Assembly (NCBI RefSeq): GCF_011764425.1
Contig: NZ_BLPF01000003.1
Span: 744,001 to 808,000, forward strand
From: Phytohabitans houttuyneae
GTDB taxonomy: Bacteria; Actinomycetota; Actinomycetes; Mycobacteriales; Micromonosporaceae
Reading direction: 5' to 3'
DNA: 64,000 nt
In this document: positions 29,759-40,169 of the stretch, one piece after another
How the letters are laid out: each line of letters opens with the position of its first letter
Numbering within the stretch: position 1 is the stretch's first letter
Notes under the pieces: generated by a model
The model's database searches: none
Told to the model about the DNA's origin: nothing
The model's input: the letters and a program-made list of their open reading frames with translations, nothing else
Program-made: the position numbers and the translations under genes

Positions 29759-30280
29759 ATGGATGGAGCCACCGTCGGTGCCGCAATCCTGCCCCTCGTT
29801 GGAGTTGCACTGGGAACGGCAGGAACGCTGACAGGTCAATACCTTGCAACCCGCGGAGAGTCCAGGCGACACGCTGACCAGCGCGCCGCTGCGGCTCGGG
29901 CGGAGCGCAAGGAGGCCATCGTTGCCTTTCTTGACGCTGTTCAGCGAGTGGAACAGGTGGTGGACGACAGAATGCATCGCGTCCCGCCCGATGACGCGTC
30001 AGTGCACGATCTCCTGCATGCATTGTGGCTTTCCAAGAAGCTGCTTGAACTCGTCTGCAGCTTCGGCTTGGCGTCGGTCGCGCACAAGTACACGTCGACC
30101 CTTCACTCCCTGGCGTCCTCATCGGCAGGTGGATCACCAGCCAGGCAGAAGGAGTACCGTGCCGAGTTCATGGAGGCGGCACGAAATGAACTCGGAATCG
30201 ACGGTCCTCGGCTCTACCCGGCCATCAGAACGGGCAGCAAACCAGCCCACCAACCGTCAGTCACGGGACTCTCATCTTGA
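29759..30280 (+). CDS. Membrane-anchored hypothetical protein
   Basis: 173 residues. One hydrophobic helix near the N-terminus (VGAAILPLVGVALGTAGTL) followed by a Arg/Ala/Glu-rich likely coiled coil (ESRRHADQRAAAARAERK) and a helical domain with several Leu/Ser residues. Single-helix cytoplasmic-tail type protein. It ends just before a 670-nt non-coding stretch. Unknown function. Confidence 0.6.
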   Translation: MDGATVGAAILPLVGVALGTAGTLTGQYLATRGESRRHADQRAAAARAERKEAIVAFLDAVQRVEQVVDDRMHRVPPDDASVHDLLHALWLSKKLLELVCSFGLASVAHKYTSTLHSLASSSAGGSPARQKEYRAEFMEAARNELGIDGPRLYPAIRTGSKPAHQPSVTGLSS

Positions 30281-30950
30281 GGTGGTCCGAATGGTAGCGC
30301 TCGCCGCGCGGGCGCGAAATTGATCGTCGTGGGGCGCGGGCGCCGGGTCGGCCGGTCCTGGCCCGCGGTAGCGATTCGGAGTCGAGGTCGACAGCGAACG
30401 CCTTGCCGCCGACCCGCCATCGCAGGCCTGCCGATCCCGCACCGATCGCGAGGGATGGGCGGCCTGCCCCCTGTAGCAGGGTTCACTGAGCTGATCGTCC
30501 GATCAAACCACCTGAAGGATGACCGTCAAGGTGGCGGCCGGGCCGCCCGCCGTCTTGACGGCGCGCTTGGACTCGCTCGGCGAGCGTGGGACTGGCCTCC
30601 TTACGGTCGGCCGGCGTGGCGCGGCCGGCCGTCGGACAGCTCGCTGTCCGCCGTCAGGCGTCGGTAGCGCACCGCGGACCACCGTGAGGCGTGGCTATGA
30701 TCGCCGCCTCGGCTAGAAGGCGGACTGTGATGTCGAGTAAACGATGTATTGGCCGTGTCGTTGATCTGCCGCCTTCGCGGCGTACATGAAGATTTCCTCG
30801 GGGTCGACCGCTCGTGACGTCGGCGTCGCTCGCGAAGGCGCCCGTGCGGAACTTCGTGCAGGCCTTTGGTCAGCTGATTGCCCAGACCGGCGACGCGTGA
30901 CGCTCATCGTCCGTTCGTTTGGTGCGGCCATGCCGGGGAACTCGCCTTGT
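30281..30950. other. Non-coding stretch with two strong hairpins
   Basis: About 670 nt without a recognisable gene. Notable structures are a nested inverted repeat at 30523-30561 (CCGTCAAG with CTTGACGG, inner GGCGGCC with GGCCGCC) and a short stem at 30633-30650 (CGGACAG-CTCG-CTGTCCG). These could be a structured RNA, a terminator pair or chance in GC-rich sequence. Confidence 0.45.
30523..30561. repeat. Nested inverted repeat
   Basis: Outer arms CCGTCAAG (30523-30530) and CTTGACGG (30554-30561) enclose inner arms GGCGGCC (30533-30539) and GGCCGCC (30541-30547). The arms are exact complements with a one-base inner loop. Located in a gene-free region. Confidence 0.6.
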
Positions 30951-31133
30951 ATGGGTGACTTCACGGAACGAGCCAAGGACTTGGCTGACAAGCACGACGA
31001 CAAGGTCGACAAGGGCCTCGAACGCGCAGGCGACGAGGCTGACGAGCGCACCGGCGGCAAGTACGGCGAGAAGATCGACAAGGGCGTCGACCAGGCACAA
31101 CAGCGCACCGGCGAAGGCGACCAGGTCGCCTAG
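30951..31133 (+). CDS. MT0933-like antitoxin-type protein
   Basis: 60 residues from ATG 30951. Matches the small MT0933-like family: KAKDLADKHDDKVDKGLERA-type repeats of charged residues, EADERTGGKYGEKIDKGVDQ and a C-terminal QAQQRTG. The TGGKY motif is the family signature. Named as an antitoxin by family only; no partner toxin is adjacent (the next gene is a convergent VOC protein), so it is an orphan or a stress protein. Confidence 0.8.
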   Translation: MGDFTERAKDLADKHDDKVDKGLERAGDEADERTGGKYGEKIDKGVDQAQQRTGEGDQVA

Positions 31134-31783
31134 GTGGGCAGTTGCGCGCCGGTCTGTTCGCGGACCAGGTAGTCGGCGTACCAGTCGGGCCAGTTCTCGT
31201 CGTACTGCCCGCCGGCGCGCTTTTCGTGCTCGCCGTGCGCGGCTGCCGCCCGTCGCAGCGCGCTGGCCAGCTCCGCCGTCGTGGCGTACACGGTCCCGGC
31301 GGTCTCGACCCGTCCCGGCAGCCGGGTGGTGACCTCCTGGACCAGCCAGCCGTTGCCGTCCGGGTCGCTGAACGTGGCGAACGAGCCGTAGCTCGCCTGC
31401 TCGGCCGCCGGGCCGCTGGCGCGGCCGTCCTCGCCACCCGGCTGGAACTGCGCGCCCGGCGTCGTGGGATGGAACACCTCGCTGACCTCGACACCACGGG
31501 CGGCGAGCTCGGCACGCGCCGCCTGGATGTCGGAGACGACCAGGTAGAGGCCCTGGGCCGAGCCGGGTGCCGCGGGCGTGATCCTTGTCCCGAACTGGAC
31601 GGAGCACCCCGAGCCGGGCGGCGTGAACTGGACGACCCGGAAGCCGTTGTCGAAGGCGAAGTCGGCGTCGAGCCGCCAACCCAGGCTCCCGTAGAAGTCC
31701 TTCGCCCGGTCGACGTCCGTCACCGCGATGACGATCGCCTCGAGCTTGAAGTCGACGGTGCTGCGGTCCTCGGTGGAACTCAT
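31130..31783 (-). CDS. VOC-family protein (glyoxalase/bleomycin-resistance-like)
   Basis: 217 residues from ATG 31783. A single VOC domain at the N-terminus (FKLEAIVIAVTDVDRAKDFYGS, LGWRLDADFAFDNGFRVVQF, GLYLVVSDIQAARAELAARG, FATFSDPDGNGWLVQEV) with an Asp-Pro-Asp-Gly-Asn-Gly-Trp final strand, followed by a helical extension (about 155-217) not found in the usual 120-residue proteins. Convergent with the antitoxin gene; their stops overlap. Confidence 0.82.
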   Translation of the reverse strand: MSSTEDRSTVDFKLEAIVIAVTDVDRAKDFYGSLGWRLDADFAFDNGFRVVQFTPPGSGCSVQFGTRITPAAPGSAQGLYLVVSDIQAARAELAARGVEVSEVFHPTTPGAQFQPGGEDGRASGPAAEQASYGSFATFSDPDGNGWLVQEVTTRLPGRVETAGTVYATTAELASALRRAAAAHGEHEKRAGGQYDENWPDWYADYLVREQTGAQLPT

Positions 31784-31874
31784 CGGGCCTCCCGCGAGTG
31801 ATCTCAGGATGACGGTAGCCCGTTCACCGCCTGGCCCGACCTGTTTGCCGAATCGGACCAGCGCTGGCCCCGGC

Positions 31875-33502
<1,628 letters not shown>

Positions 33503-33521
33503 TCACCCCCGGAGGTTTCGC

Positions 33522-33668
33522 ATGTCGACCCAGGCTGTCCTCTACATCATCGCCATCATCCTTCTGGTGCTCGCCGCGCTGCCGGTTCCCACGCGCGGCA
33601 TCAGGTTGGCGCCACTGGCCGCCGCGGCCGCTCTGGCCGGCTACGCCTGGCCGGTTCTGACCGGCTGA
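33522..33668 (+). CDS. Very small membrane protein, two predicted helices
   Basis: 48 residues from ATG 33522, with GGAGGTTT 5 nt upstream, a strong ribosome site. Two hydrophobic stretches: about 5-21 (AVLYIIAIILLVLAALP) and 27-44 (IRLAPLAAAAALAGYAW) linked by VPTRG. No family is recognised. The excellent ribosome site and membrane pattern support a real gene although it is short. Confidence 0.6.
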   Translation: MSTQAVLYIIAIILLVLAALPVPTRGIRLAPLAAAAALAGYAWPVLTG

Positions 33669-33726
33669 CCGCGACCGAGGACGCCCGCGCGAGTGGGCGG
33701 CGGCCCGCACCACCGCGGCGGCGGCC

Positions 33727-33905
33727 TCAGCACGCGTCGACGTCGAGCACGAGGTTGTCGCTCAGCGCGGACGTTGCCGGAGCCGTCGACCGCCTCGACG
33801 GTGAACGCGGTCGGGCCGGGCGCCGGCCCTTCGAGGACGGTGGCGCCCACGTTTGTGATGTCCGCCCGGCCGCCGAGGTTGGAGCTGGGGGGCCTTGTGA
33901 CATAC
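33727..33905 (-). pseudogene. Fragment of a fibronectin/Ig-like secreted protein C-terminus
   Basis: On the minus strand, one frame reads PPSSNLGGRADITNVGATVL then TVEAVDGSGNV, and another reads SALSDNLVLDVDAC followed by a stop at 33727-33729. Together these resemble the last strands of an Fn3- or Ig-like domain. A small frame break lies near 33770. There is no start or upstream domain, so it is a remnant. Confidence 0.4.
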
Positions 33906-33999
33906 ACCGCTTCTTACTAGCGAACCGCGGTTTACCGGTGAGATCGTCGACGGCATGTGCAACCGGTCAAGAGTCGGTGAACGGTGAGAGAATCGGTTC

Positions 34000-34570
34000 G
34001 TGAGCGACACCGCCCTCGTCGGCAACACGTTGTGCCTGGACTTCGTGAACACGGTGAACAAGCGGCCGGATCCGGACCGCGACGACCTCGAGTCGCCGCA
34101 CTCCCTGGTGCGGTGGGCGTCCGTCGCGGGGATCCCGATGCCCCGCCACCAGCCGCTGGCTCGGGGAAAGCGGCGGCCGCCTCCCTCGCCGAGGCGGTGC
34201 GCCTACGCGAGGCGGTCTACGGCGTCTTCTCCGCTGTGGCGGGGGCGCCGAGCCGCCGGCGGCGGACGCCGCCGTGGTGCTGAGCTTCTACGGGGAGGCG
34301 CTCGCCTCGGCGGGCCTGGCGCGCGAGGGCGCGCGGTGCGACCTGTCGTGGACCCCGCCGTGCACCATCCGCAAGCTCACCTGGCGGGTCGCGACCTCCG
34401 CAGTGCGGCTGCTGCTGGAAGGCCCGCTGGATCGGGTCGGCGAGTGCCCGGCCTGCCACCGGCTGTTTCTCGACACGAGCCGCAACGGCCGGCGCCGCTG
34501 GTGCGACATGGCGGTCTGCGGGTCCAGGGTGAAAGCGCAGCGCTACTACGCGAGCCAGACCGGGCGCTGA
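34000..34570 (+). pseudogene. CGNR zinc-finger regulator, frameshifted twice
   Basis: GTG start at 34000 gives SDTALVGNTLCLDFVNTVN, typical of CGNR-domain proteins. The middle (AAAASLAEAVRLREAVYGV) is in a second frame and the C-terminus in a third, with a zinc-ribbon CPACHRLFLDTSRNGRRRW, WCDMAVCGSR (the CGNR box here is CGSR) and KAQRYYA. Each of the two changes (near 34140 and 34250) is repaired by one base. Putative stress-response transcription factor when intact. Confidence 0.8.
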
Positions 34571-34598
34571 CCCGGCCGCGCCGCCGAGGGGCGGCGCG

Positions 34599-35404
34599 AT
34601 GAGGACGTACGTCATCACCGGCGGTACCGACGGCATCGGCGCCGCCCTGGCCCGCGCACTGCTCGCCCGCGGCGATCACGCCGTCGTCATCGGCACCAAT
34701 CGCGGCAAGGCGGAGCGGATAGCCGCCGGGGAGGCCGGGCAGATCACCTTCGTCCCGCCGACCTGTCCCTCGTATCGGACACCCGGCGGACCATCGATGT
34801 CCTGAAGCAGGCGCATCCGGTCATCGACGGCCTCGTGCTCTGCGCCCGCTACTTCCGCTCCCGGCGCAGGGTGACCGCGGAGGGTTTCGAGGACAACTTC
34901 GCGTTGTTCTATCTCAGCCGCGCGCTGTTCAGCTACGGGCTGCTCGAGCCGCTCACGGCCGCCGGCCGGCCGGTCATCGTCAACGTCGCCGGCCCGGGTC
35001 ACCGCACGCCGATCGACTGGACGGACCTGCAGAGCCAGAAGCGGTACGACGGCGTGGAGGCGATGTTTCTGACCGGGCGCCTCAACGACCTGCTCGGCGT
35101 CAGCTTCGCCGAGCGGCACGGCGGGGGACCGGTCCGGTACGTGCTGATGCACCCGGGCACCACCTCCACCGGCTTCGTCGGCGACTTCGACCCGGCGACG
35201 GCACGCTTCATCGAGCAGCAGAAGGCGGTGGCCAAGCCGGCCGCCGACGTGGCGCCCGCGATCATGCGACTGCTCGACGACCCGCCGGCCGCCCCACTGA
35301 GCGCGTTCAACATGTACCGGCCGCTGACCGTCGACAGCGACCTCTTCTCACCCGCGCAGGCGTCGGTACTGGCCGAGATGACGGCCGCGATCCTGCCCGC
35401 CTGA
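34599..35404 (+). pseudogene. SDR family oxidoreductase with frameshift
   Basis: ATG 34599 follows the CGNR gene by 28 nt. N-terminal motif TGGTDGIGAALARALL is followed by a break near 34757, where the second frame reads DLSLVSDTRRTIDVL, then DGLVLCARYF, NVAGPGHRTPI and MHPGTTSTGF. One missing base accounts for the shift. The catalytic Tyr lies in KRYDGVEAMF-like sequence and is less clear. About 268 codons in total. Confidence 0.8.
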
Positions 35405-35426
35405 GTGGTGGAGCATGCCGGGCCGG

Positions 35427-37640
35427 TCACCGTACCTCTTGGGGCGTGGTGGTTGTCGGGTCGGTGGGGAGGCGGAGCTCGGGGTTCGGTCGCTCCCAGA
35501 GGCGGCTGGGGTCGTTGAGTGGGTCGACGTGCCACATCCGGACCGGGATGGTGGGCTCGGTCAGCCGGCCTTCGCGGACGGTGGCCTGGGCGCCGGTGGT
35601 GAGTGTCGTTGTCGTTTCGAGGCTGGTCAGGTAGTCCTTGCCGGCCGGTGGCCGGTCGGGCAGCAGCGAGTCGGCCAACAGCACGGCGTCCCACATGGGG
35701 ATCAGGTAGGTGCCCAGGTCGTTGGGGCGGCACGGTTGGCTGGTCAGCTTCGCGGCGGCGTCGAGGGTGCAGGCGTTGCGGACCTCGCCGGCGCTGGCGC
35801 TGTCGGCACGGTCCGCGCAGGCGAAGGTCTCGCCGGGGCGGAGGTTCAGCACGTCGCGCGAGGCGTCCATCTGCGTGGTGAGCGTCGCGAAGGTCTCTTC
35901 GGTCAGGTCCGCGCATCCGGGACCGCTGACGTAGTAGTCGACCCGCCAGTCGGCGCTGCTGGCCGCGCGCAGCTGGTAGTTGGCCATGAACCGGCTGGCC
36001 GAGACGTCGGCGATGACCAACCGTGGTCTGGAGTGGCCGCAGACGTGGTTGATCTGCTGGACGAAGTCGGCGAAGCGTGTCCACCGGTCGGCGAAGTACA
36101 GCACGGTCGGCGGCCCGTCGGTGTGTGCGGTGCACGCGGAGGCGTTGATCTGGTCCAGGCCGGGCACGTGCCGCGCGCTCGCGCCGGCGGCCGGCTTCAC
36201 GGCGGCGAGCAGGTCGTTGACCAGAGACGTCGTGTACTGGTCGGTGGGGTCACGGTGCTGGTAGATGTCCAGCCGGAAACCTTCGGGGAAGCGCTGGGTG
36301 AGCCGGGCGACGGTGTCCCTCGCGTAGTCCATGTTGGAGGGAGCCAGCTGCAGGTATCCGGGTCGGTCCACGAACGGGCGGTCCGGCGCACCGAGGTCGG
36401 CCAGCAGGTTCGGGGCGATGAACGGGATGCCGGCGTCGAGCAGCCTGTTGATTGCGCGTTGCGTGACGTCGCGGCTGTCGCCGCCACCGATGACGACCAG
36501 GCGTTCGCCCAGCGCCTCCCGGCGCGAGATGATCAGCTGCGCGACGTCGTCGGCGTGCCGGACGTCCTGGGCGGCGTCGGCGATGACCACGTGCAGGCGG
36601 TGGTCGCCGGCCGCCTCGATCTGCGTCTGTGCGAACAGCAGCGCGCGCAGCTGGTCGCGTTCGGACGGGTAGTCCCGGCCGTCCGCGCACCGCGTGGCAT
36701 CGGTCGGGTGTGGATCGCAGGAGAGGGCGCCAAGCCACACCACGGTGAGGTCGCCGTCGCGCAGCGGCCTGTTGTTGGCCAGGATCTCGCGTTCCAGTGC
36801 GACGGTCACCGGGTCCGGCCCGAAGGAGGGTGTGGCGAACACGCCCGGGTCGTCGGTGTCGAGCAGGCCATAGCAGCGTTCGCCGTCGGCGGTCGCCCGC
36901 AGCACGGTGATCCCGGTGGAGGTCGGCAGCGTGTAGCAGCGGTTCATGACCCCGGGCAGCCAGTCGGCGCGGGTCCAGCCGAGGAAGCCCAGCACCAGCG
37001 TGAGTATCGCCAGGATCGCGTGGTGGGTGGTGGTCAGCGCCGGCTGCCTGGCGAGCTTGCCGATCTTTTCCGAGACAAGCGCGGGAAGGACCACCGCGGC
37101 GATGGAGATGGCCAGCGCGCGGGCCTCGGTGCTGCCGCGGAACACCTCGGCCACGAAGACGGTGGCGGCCGCGAAGACCAGGGCCGTGCCGCCCAGCAAC
37201 GCCACCAACCGCAGGTCAGGACTGAGGAGGGTGGCGATCGCGGCCAGGGCGATCGCCACCAGGATCGTCCACACGCCGACGTAGCCGGTGATCGCGGCGT
37301 GGACCACCAGGATCAGCAGGGCGAGCATCGCGGCGAGCCGGGAGCGGGCGCGGCTGACCACTGCGGGCACGCGGGAGGGCGGCAGCCACTGCCCGGACCC
37401 GGTCCTGGCCCGGGCCAGCAGCGTACGCAGTCGTTCAAAGAACCGGACCGTCCCCCACAGCACCGCGGACACGGCCAGCACCAGCACGACCGACCAGAGG
37501 CCGGACGCGCCGGCCAGCAACGCGCGGACCACGATGAGGCCGGCCAGCACCACCGCCGCAAGGCGGAGAACGACATCCACGGTCAGCAGGGAGCGCCAGA
37601 GACTGCCCGGTTGCTCACGGTCCGACAATGGGTACCTCAC
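35427..37640 (-). CDS. 7-TM protein with C-terminal periplasmic-binding-like domain
   Basis: About 737 residues from GTG 37640 (VRYPLSD). Seven predicted membrane helices in the first ~260 residues (for example VVLRLAAVVLAGLIVVRAL, LWSVVLVLAVSAVLWGTVRF, AILAILTLVLGFLGW). The rest (260-737) has alternating beta/alpha strands of the type I periplasmic-binding/ANF fold: DLTVVWLGALSC, RALLFAQTQIEAAGD, LHVVIADAAQDV, LVVIGGGDSRDVTQRAINRL, LDAGIPFIAPNLL, RLDIYQHRDPTDQY. No effector domain is attached, and it is not beside an ABC transporter. It looks like a membrane-tethered sensor. The stop precedes the end of the plus-strand SDR; a small gene of the same strand ends 58 nt upstream. Confidence 0.7.
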   Translation of the reverse strand: MRYPLSDREQPGSLWRSLLTVDVVLRLAAVVLAGLIVVRALLAGASGLWSVVLVLAVSAVLWGTVRFFERLRTLLARARTGSGQWLPPSRVPAVVSRARSRLAAMLALLILVVHAAITGYVGVWTILVAIALAAIATLLSPDLRLVALLGGTALVFAAATVFVAEVFRGSTEARALAISIAAVVLPALVSEKIGKLARQPALTTTHHAILAILTLVLGFLGWTRADWLPGVMNRCYTLPTSTGITVLRATADGERCYGLLDTDDPGVFATPSFGPDPVTVALEREILANNRPLRDGDLTVVWLGALSCDPHPTDATRCADGRDYPSERDQLRALLFAQTQIEAAGDHRLHVVIADAAQDVRHADDVAQLIISRREALGERLVVIGGGDSRDVTQRAINRLLDAGIPFIAPNLLADLGAPDRPFVDRPGYLQLAPSNMDYARDTVARLTQRFPEGFRLDIYQHRDPTDQYTTSLVNDLLAAVKPAAGASARHVPGLDQINASACTAHTDGPPTVLYFADRWTRFADFVQQINHVCGHSRPRLVIADVSASRFMANYQLRAASSADWRVDYYVSGPGCADLTEETFATLTTQMDASRDVLNLRPGETFACADRADSASAGEVRNACTLDAAAKLTSQPCRPNDLGTYLIPMWDAVLLADSLLPDRPPAGKDYLTSLETTTTLTTGAQATVREGRLTEPTIPVRMWHVDPLNDPSRLWERPNPELRLPTDPTTTTPQEVR

Positions 37641-37698
37641 GAAGGGCGACGGCCAAAGGTCGCCATCGATGGTACGAACCGGCGCAAACGCAGCGTCG

Positions 37699-38136
37699 TC
37701 AGCGGGTTGTTTCGCGCAGCGCCTGCTCGTACTGGCCGCGGTCGAACGTGATGTCCCGCAGCTCGCGGTAGTCCCAATCGCGATGCCCGGTGCGATAGCC
37801 GGACCAGGTGACCACCTCGTCAGCCACCGCGACGGTCGCGGTAAACGGCCAGCAGCCCCAGTCGCCGCAGACGCAGCCGAGCAGGACGGTGTCGCCGTCA
37901 CCGAACCAGCTGAGGACCGGTTCGCCGAGGAAGTGCCGGCTCGGCCAGCGGACACCGTCGCCGGCCAGGCCGGCGTAGCTGCCCGCCAGGTCCGGGTTGC
38001 CCTCACGGCGGGCGAAGGGCAGCTCCACTGTGCGGACGAGGTCGCGCAGGGATACGCCACCGAGGAACGGCACGAGCGTGGGCACCATGTCGCCGCCGAG
38101 CTCCTGCTCGACCGTGCGGAACTCGATACGTTCCAT
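37699..38136 (-). CDS. Conserved hypothetical protein
   Basis: 145 residues. Pattern MERIEFRTVEQELGGDMVPT, then CVCGDWGCWPFTATVAVADEVV, YRTGHRDWDYRELRDITFDR near the C-terminus. The GDWGCWPF box is typical of an actinobacterial family of unknown function. Lies upstream of the 7-TM gene on the same strand (58-nt gap) and starts 10 nt after the stop of the condensation-domain gene, so it may be part of one operon 39579 to 35427. Confidence 0.65.
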   Translation of the reverse strand: MERIEFRTVEQELGGDMVPTLVPFLGGVSLRDLVRTVELPFARREGNPDLAGSYAGLAGDGVRWPSRHFLGEPVLSWFGDGDTVLLGCVCGDWGCWPFTATVAVADEVVTWSGYRTGHRDWDYRELRDITFDRGQYEQALRETTR

Positions 38137-38145
38137 GAGAGCAGA

Positions 38146-39579
38146 CTAAGCAGTCAGCGCGGCAGCGGTCGGCTGGAACGCGGCCTCGAGCGCGACCGCC
38201 TCCATCCCGCGTAGGCATGCCTCCATCTGTGCCGGCGACACGTACGCGGTGTCGCCGAAGATGTTGATGTCGGTCACGCCGTCGGCCGGGTTGATGAACA
38301 CGAACAGCCGCTCGCTGGCCTCGTCACCCTTGGACTCCCAGCGAAACGTGGTCTCCGGCAGCGCGGCGCGCACCTCCCGTTCGTCCGGAACCGGTGCGTC
38401 GACCGACGGGTCCCGCTCGATCAGGCGGCGATCGCTGTAGAAGCAGCCGATGTCGAGCTCTTCGCCGCGCTCGCGGCCGACTCGCCGCACCAACGCTTCC
38501 AGCCGTTCCGGGTCGTAGTAGGCGTGCTTGTACGCGACGATCGCCCGCCGCCGCACGCGATCCAACGCCGCATCCACGCTCAGTCCCGCCAGCTCCGCCA
38601 CAAGCAGGCCGGTCTGCGCGACCTGGCTCACCGACTCGCCCAACCCCGGCCGGAACCGGTTGTTGACCACCACCCGCGCCACGACCGGATCCTTGCCGGT
38701 CACCCGTCCCCAGGCGGTCGCGAAGACCCCCAGCAGCAGGGGAGAGGTATCCGAGTTCAGGCGGGCCGCCAGCACGAGCAACGCTCCGTACATCGCACGC
38801 GAGGTCAACCGCGCCGACCAGTGACGCGGTTGCTGAGCGGCCGCACCTCCGCCGGTGAACCGCCCGGCGGGCATGCTGTGGAGGGCCTGCTCCCAGTACC
38901 GCAGCGCCGCGTCGCACTGCCGCCGCCCGGCCGGTGACCGCTGCCACCGCGCCTGCTGTACCGGCTGCATCGCCACCGGTGTGCCCGGGCCGGTGTGCGG
39001 GTCCCGTTCGGACAGTTCACGCAGCATCACCAACGCGCCGAAGCCGTCGGTCACCAAATGGCACAGGACCATCACCCGGTGCGTGAGCAGTCCACGGTGG
39101 CGGACGACCGCGGCACGCACCGGCCACTGCTCGACGAAGTCGTAGTCGCTGTCCCAGTACCGCCGCCGCACCTGCTCGGCGACCTCGGCGGGGTCGCCGT
39201 CGTCGCGGACGTCGACGACCTCCAGGGTGACCTCACCTCGCCGGGACACCACCTGCCGGGTCCGCCCGTCCGGGTCGAACCGCAACCTGGTGCGCATCGG
39301 CTGGTACCTGCCCATCGCGAACCGCAGCTCCGCGACCACGTCCGCCACCGTGGTGCCGGGCTCCGCCGGTAACGCGTAGCCGACCGGCATCCACGTGTTT
39401 CGCCGCCGCATGCCCTGCCACAGCTCCAGTTGGCCCCACGACAGGTCCTCCACGCCCTCGCCGTCACCCTCGAACGGCACGACGATCCGCGTGGTCGCCA
39501 GGACGTCGTCCGAACGAAGTGGCAGCACGACATCGATCGTCCACCAACCGCCTCGACGGGCGACCACAGGAACGCACAA
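38146..39579 (-). CDS. Stand-alone condensation-domain-like acyltransferase
   Basis: 477 residues from GTG 39579 (GAGGAAC 7 nt upstream). The chloramphenicol acetyltransferase/condensation fold is indicated by LSWGQLELW near the N-terminus, the active-site-like HLVTDGFGALVM (HxxxDG) near residue 190, and NNRFRPGLGESVSQVAQ. Stand-alone condensation-like proteins make acylated products in lipid or peptide pathways; the acyl carrier partner is not in the window. It is divergent to the PadR-ABC operon across a 65-nt gap. The N-terminal 18 residues might be a wrong extension. Confidence 0.75.
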   Translation of the reverse strand: MCVPVVARRGGWWTIDVVLPLRSDDVLATTRIVVPFEGDGEGVEDLSWGQLELWQGMRRRNTWMPVGYALPAEPGTTVADVVAELRFAMGRYQPMRTRLRFDPDGRTRQVVSRRGEVTLEVVDVRDDGDPAEVAEQVRRRYWDSDYDFVEQWPVRAAVVRHRGLLTHRVMVLCHLVTDGFGALVMLRELSERDPHTGPGTPVAMQPVQQARWQRSPAGRRQCDAALRYWEQALHSMPAGRFTGGGAAAQQPRHWSARLTSRAMYGALLVLAARLNSDTSPLLLGVFATAWGRVTGKDPVVARVVVNNRFRPGLGESVSQVAQTGLLVAELAGLSVDAALDRVRRRAIVAYKHAYYDPERLEALVRRVGRERGEELDIGCFYSDRRLIERDPSVDAPVPDEREVRAALPETTFRWESKGDEASERLFVFINPADGVTDINIFGDTAYVSPAQMEACLRGMEAVALEAAFQPTAAALTA

Positions 39580-39607
39580 GTGTTCCTCGAGGCCGCCGAC
39601 CCGTTCC

Positions 39608-39644
39608 TTGACAAGAACTAGTAACTCGGTGTCTAGTCTCGTCT
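39608..39644 (+). promoter_or_regulatory. PadR promoter with overlapping ACTAG/CTAGT operator
   Basis: TTGACA (39608-39613), 18-bp spacer, TCTAGT (39632-39637). A +1 about 7 nt after the -10 would coincide with ATG 39645, predicting a leaderless mRNA. The dyad ACTAG (39617-39621) with CTAGT (39633-39637) overlaps the spacer and -10, fitting PadR autorepression. Confidence 0.65.
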
Positions 39645-40169
39645 ATGTCGGTTCCGGAGATTCTGCTTGGGCTGCTGGAGCATGGCCCACGGCACGGGTA
39701 TGAGCTCAGCCGCGAGTACGACGCCCGCTTCGGCTGGCAGCGGCCGGTCAAGGCTGCCCAGGTGCACGCCACGCTGAGCAGGCTTCGTCGCGACGGCGAC
39801 GTGGAGATCGTCTCGGTGGAGCGGGTCGGTGGGCCCGACCGCACCACCTACGCGTTGACACCGGACGGGGTTACCCATTTGGAGCGGTGGCTGGACACGC
39901 CGGAGGCGGTCACACCGTTCCTGCAGTCGGTGGTCTTCGTCAAGGTGATGCTCGCGCTGCTTTCCGGCCGCGACGCCCGGCGGATTCTCGGCGACCAACG
40001 CGCGGCGCACCGCCAGGTGATGCGCGAGGTCACCGCCCGCAAGACCGGGGCCGACCTCGCCACGAAGGTCGCGTGGGACTTCACCCTTTTCCATCTCGAG
40101 GCGGATCTGCGCTGGCTCGACCACACCACCGCCCGACTCGACCACCTGGCTGGCGAGGCCGCCCGATGA
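39645..40169 (+). CDS. PadR family transcriptional regulator
   Basis: 174 residues. PadR winged helix (EILLGLLEHGPRHGYELSREY, QVHATLSRLRRDGDVEIVSV) and a C-terminal dimerisation helix. ATG lies at the predicted transcription start. First gene of an operon with an ABC ATPase and an FtsX-like permease (overlaps of 4 nt), so it most likely senses a toxic compound exported by this transporter. It may also regulate the divergent condensation-domain gene. Confidence 0.93.
   Translation: MSVPEILLGLLEHGPRHGYELSREYDARFGWQRPVKAAQVHATLSRLRRDGDVEIVSVERVGGPDRTTYALTPDGVTHLERWLDTPEAVTPFLQSVVFVKVMLALLSGRDARRILGDQRAAHRQVMREVTARKTGADLATKVAWDFTLFHLEADLRWLDHTTARLDHLAGEAAR

Noticed and set aside
31130-31133. Toxin partner for the MT0933-like antitoxin
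   Set aside because: The adjacent gene is a convergent VOC protein, not a toxin; no toxin family gene is nearby.
35415-37751. Plus-strand 778-residue frame opposite the 7-TM gene
   Set aside because: Gly/Arg/Gln-rich with no membrane helices or domains; the minus-strand product has convincing helices.
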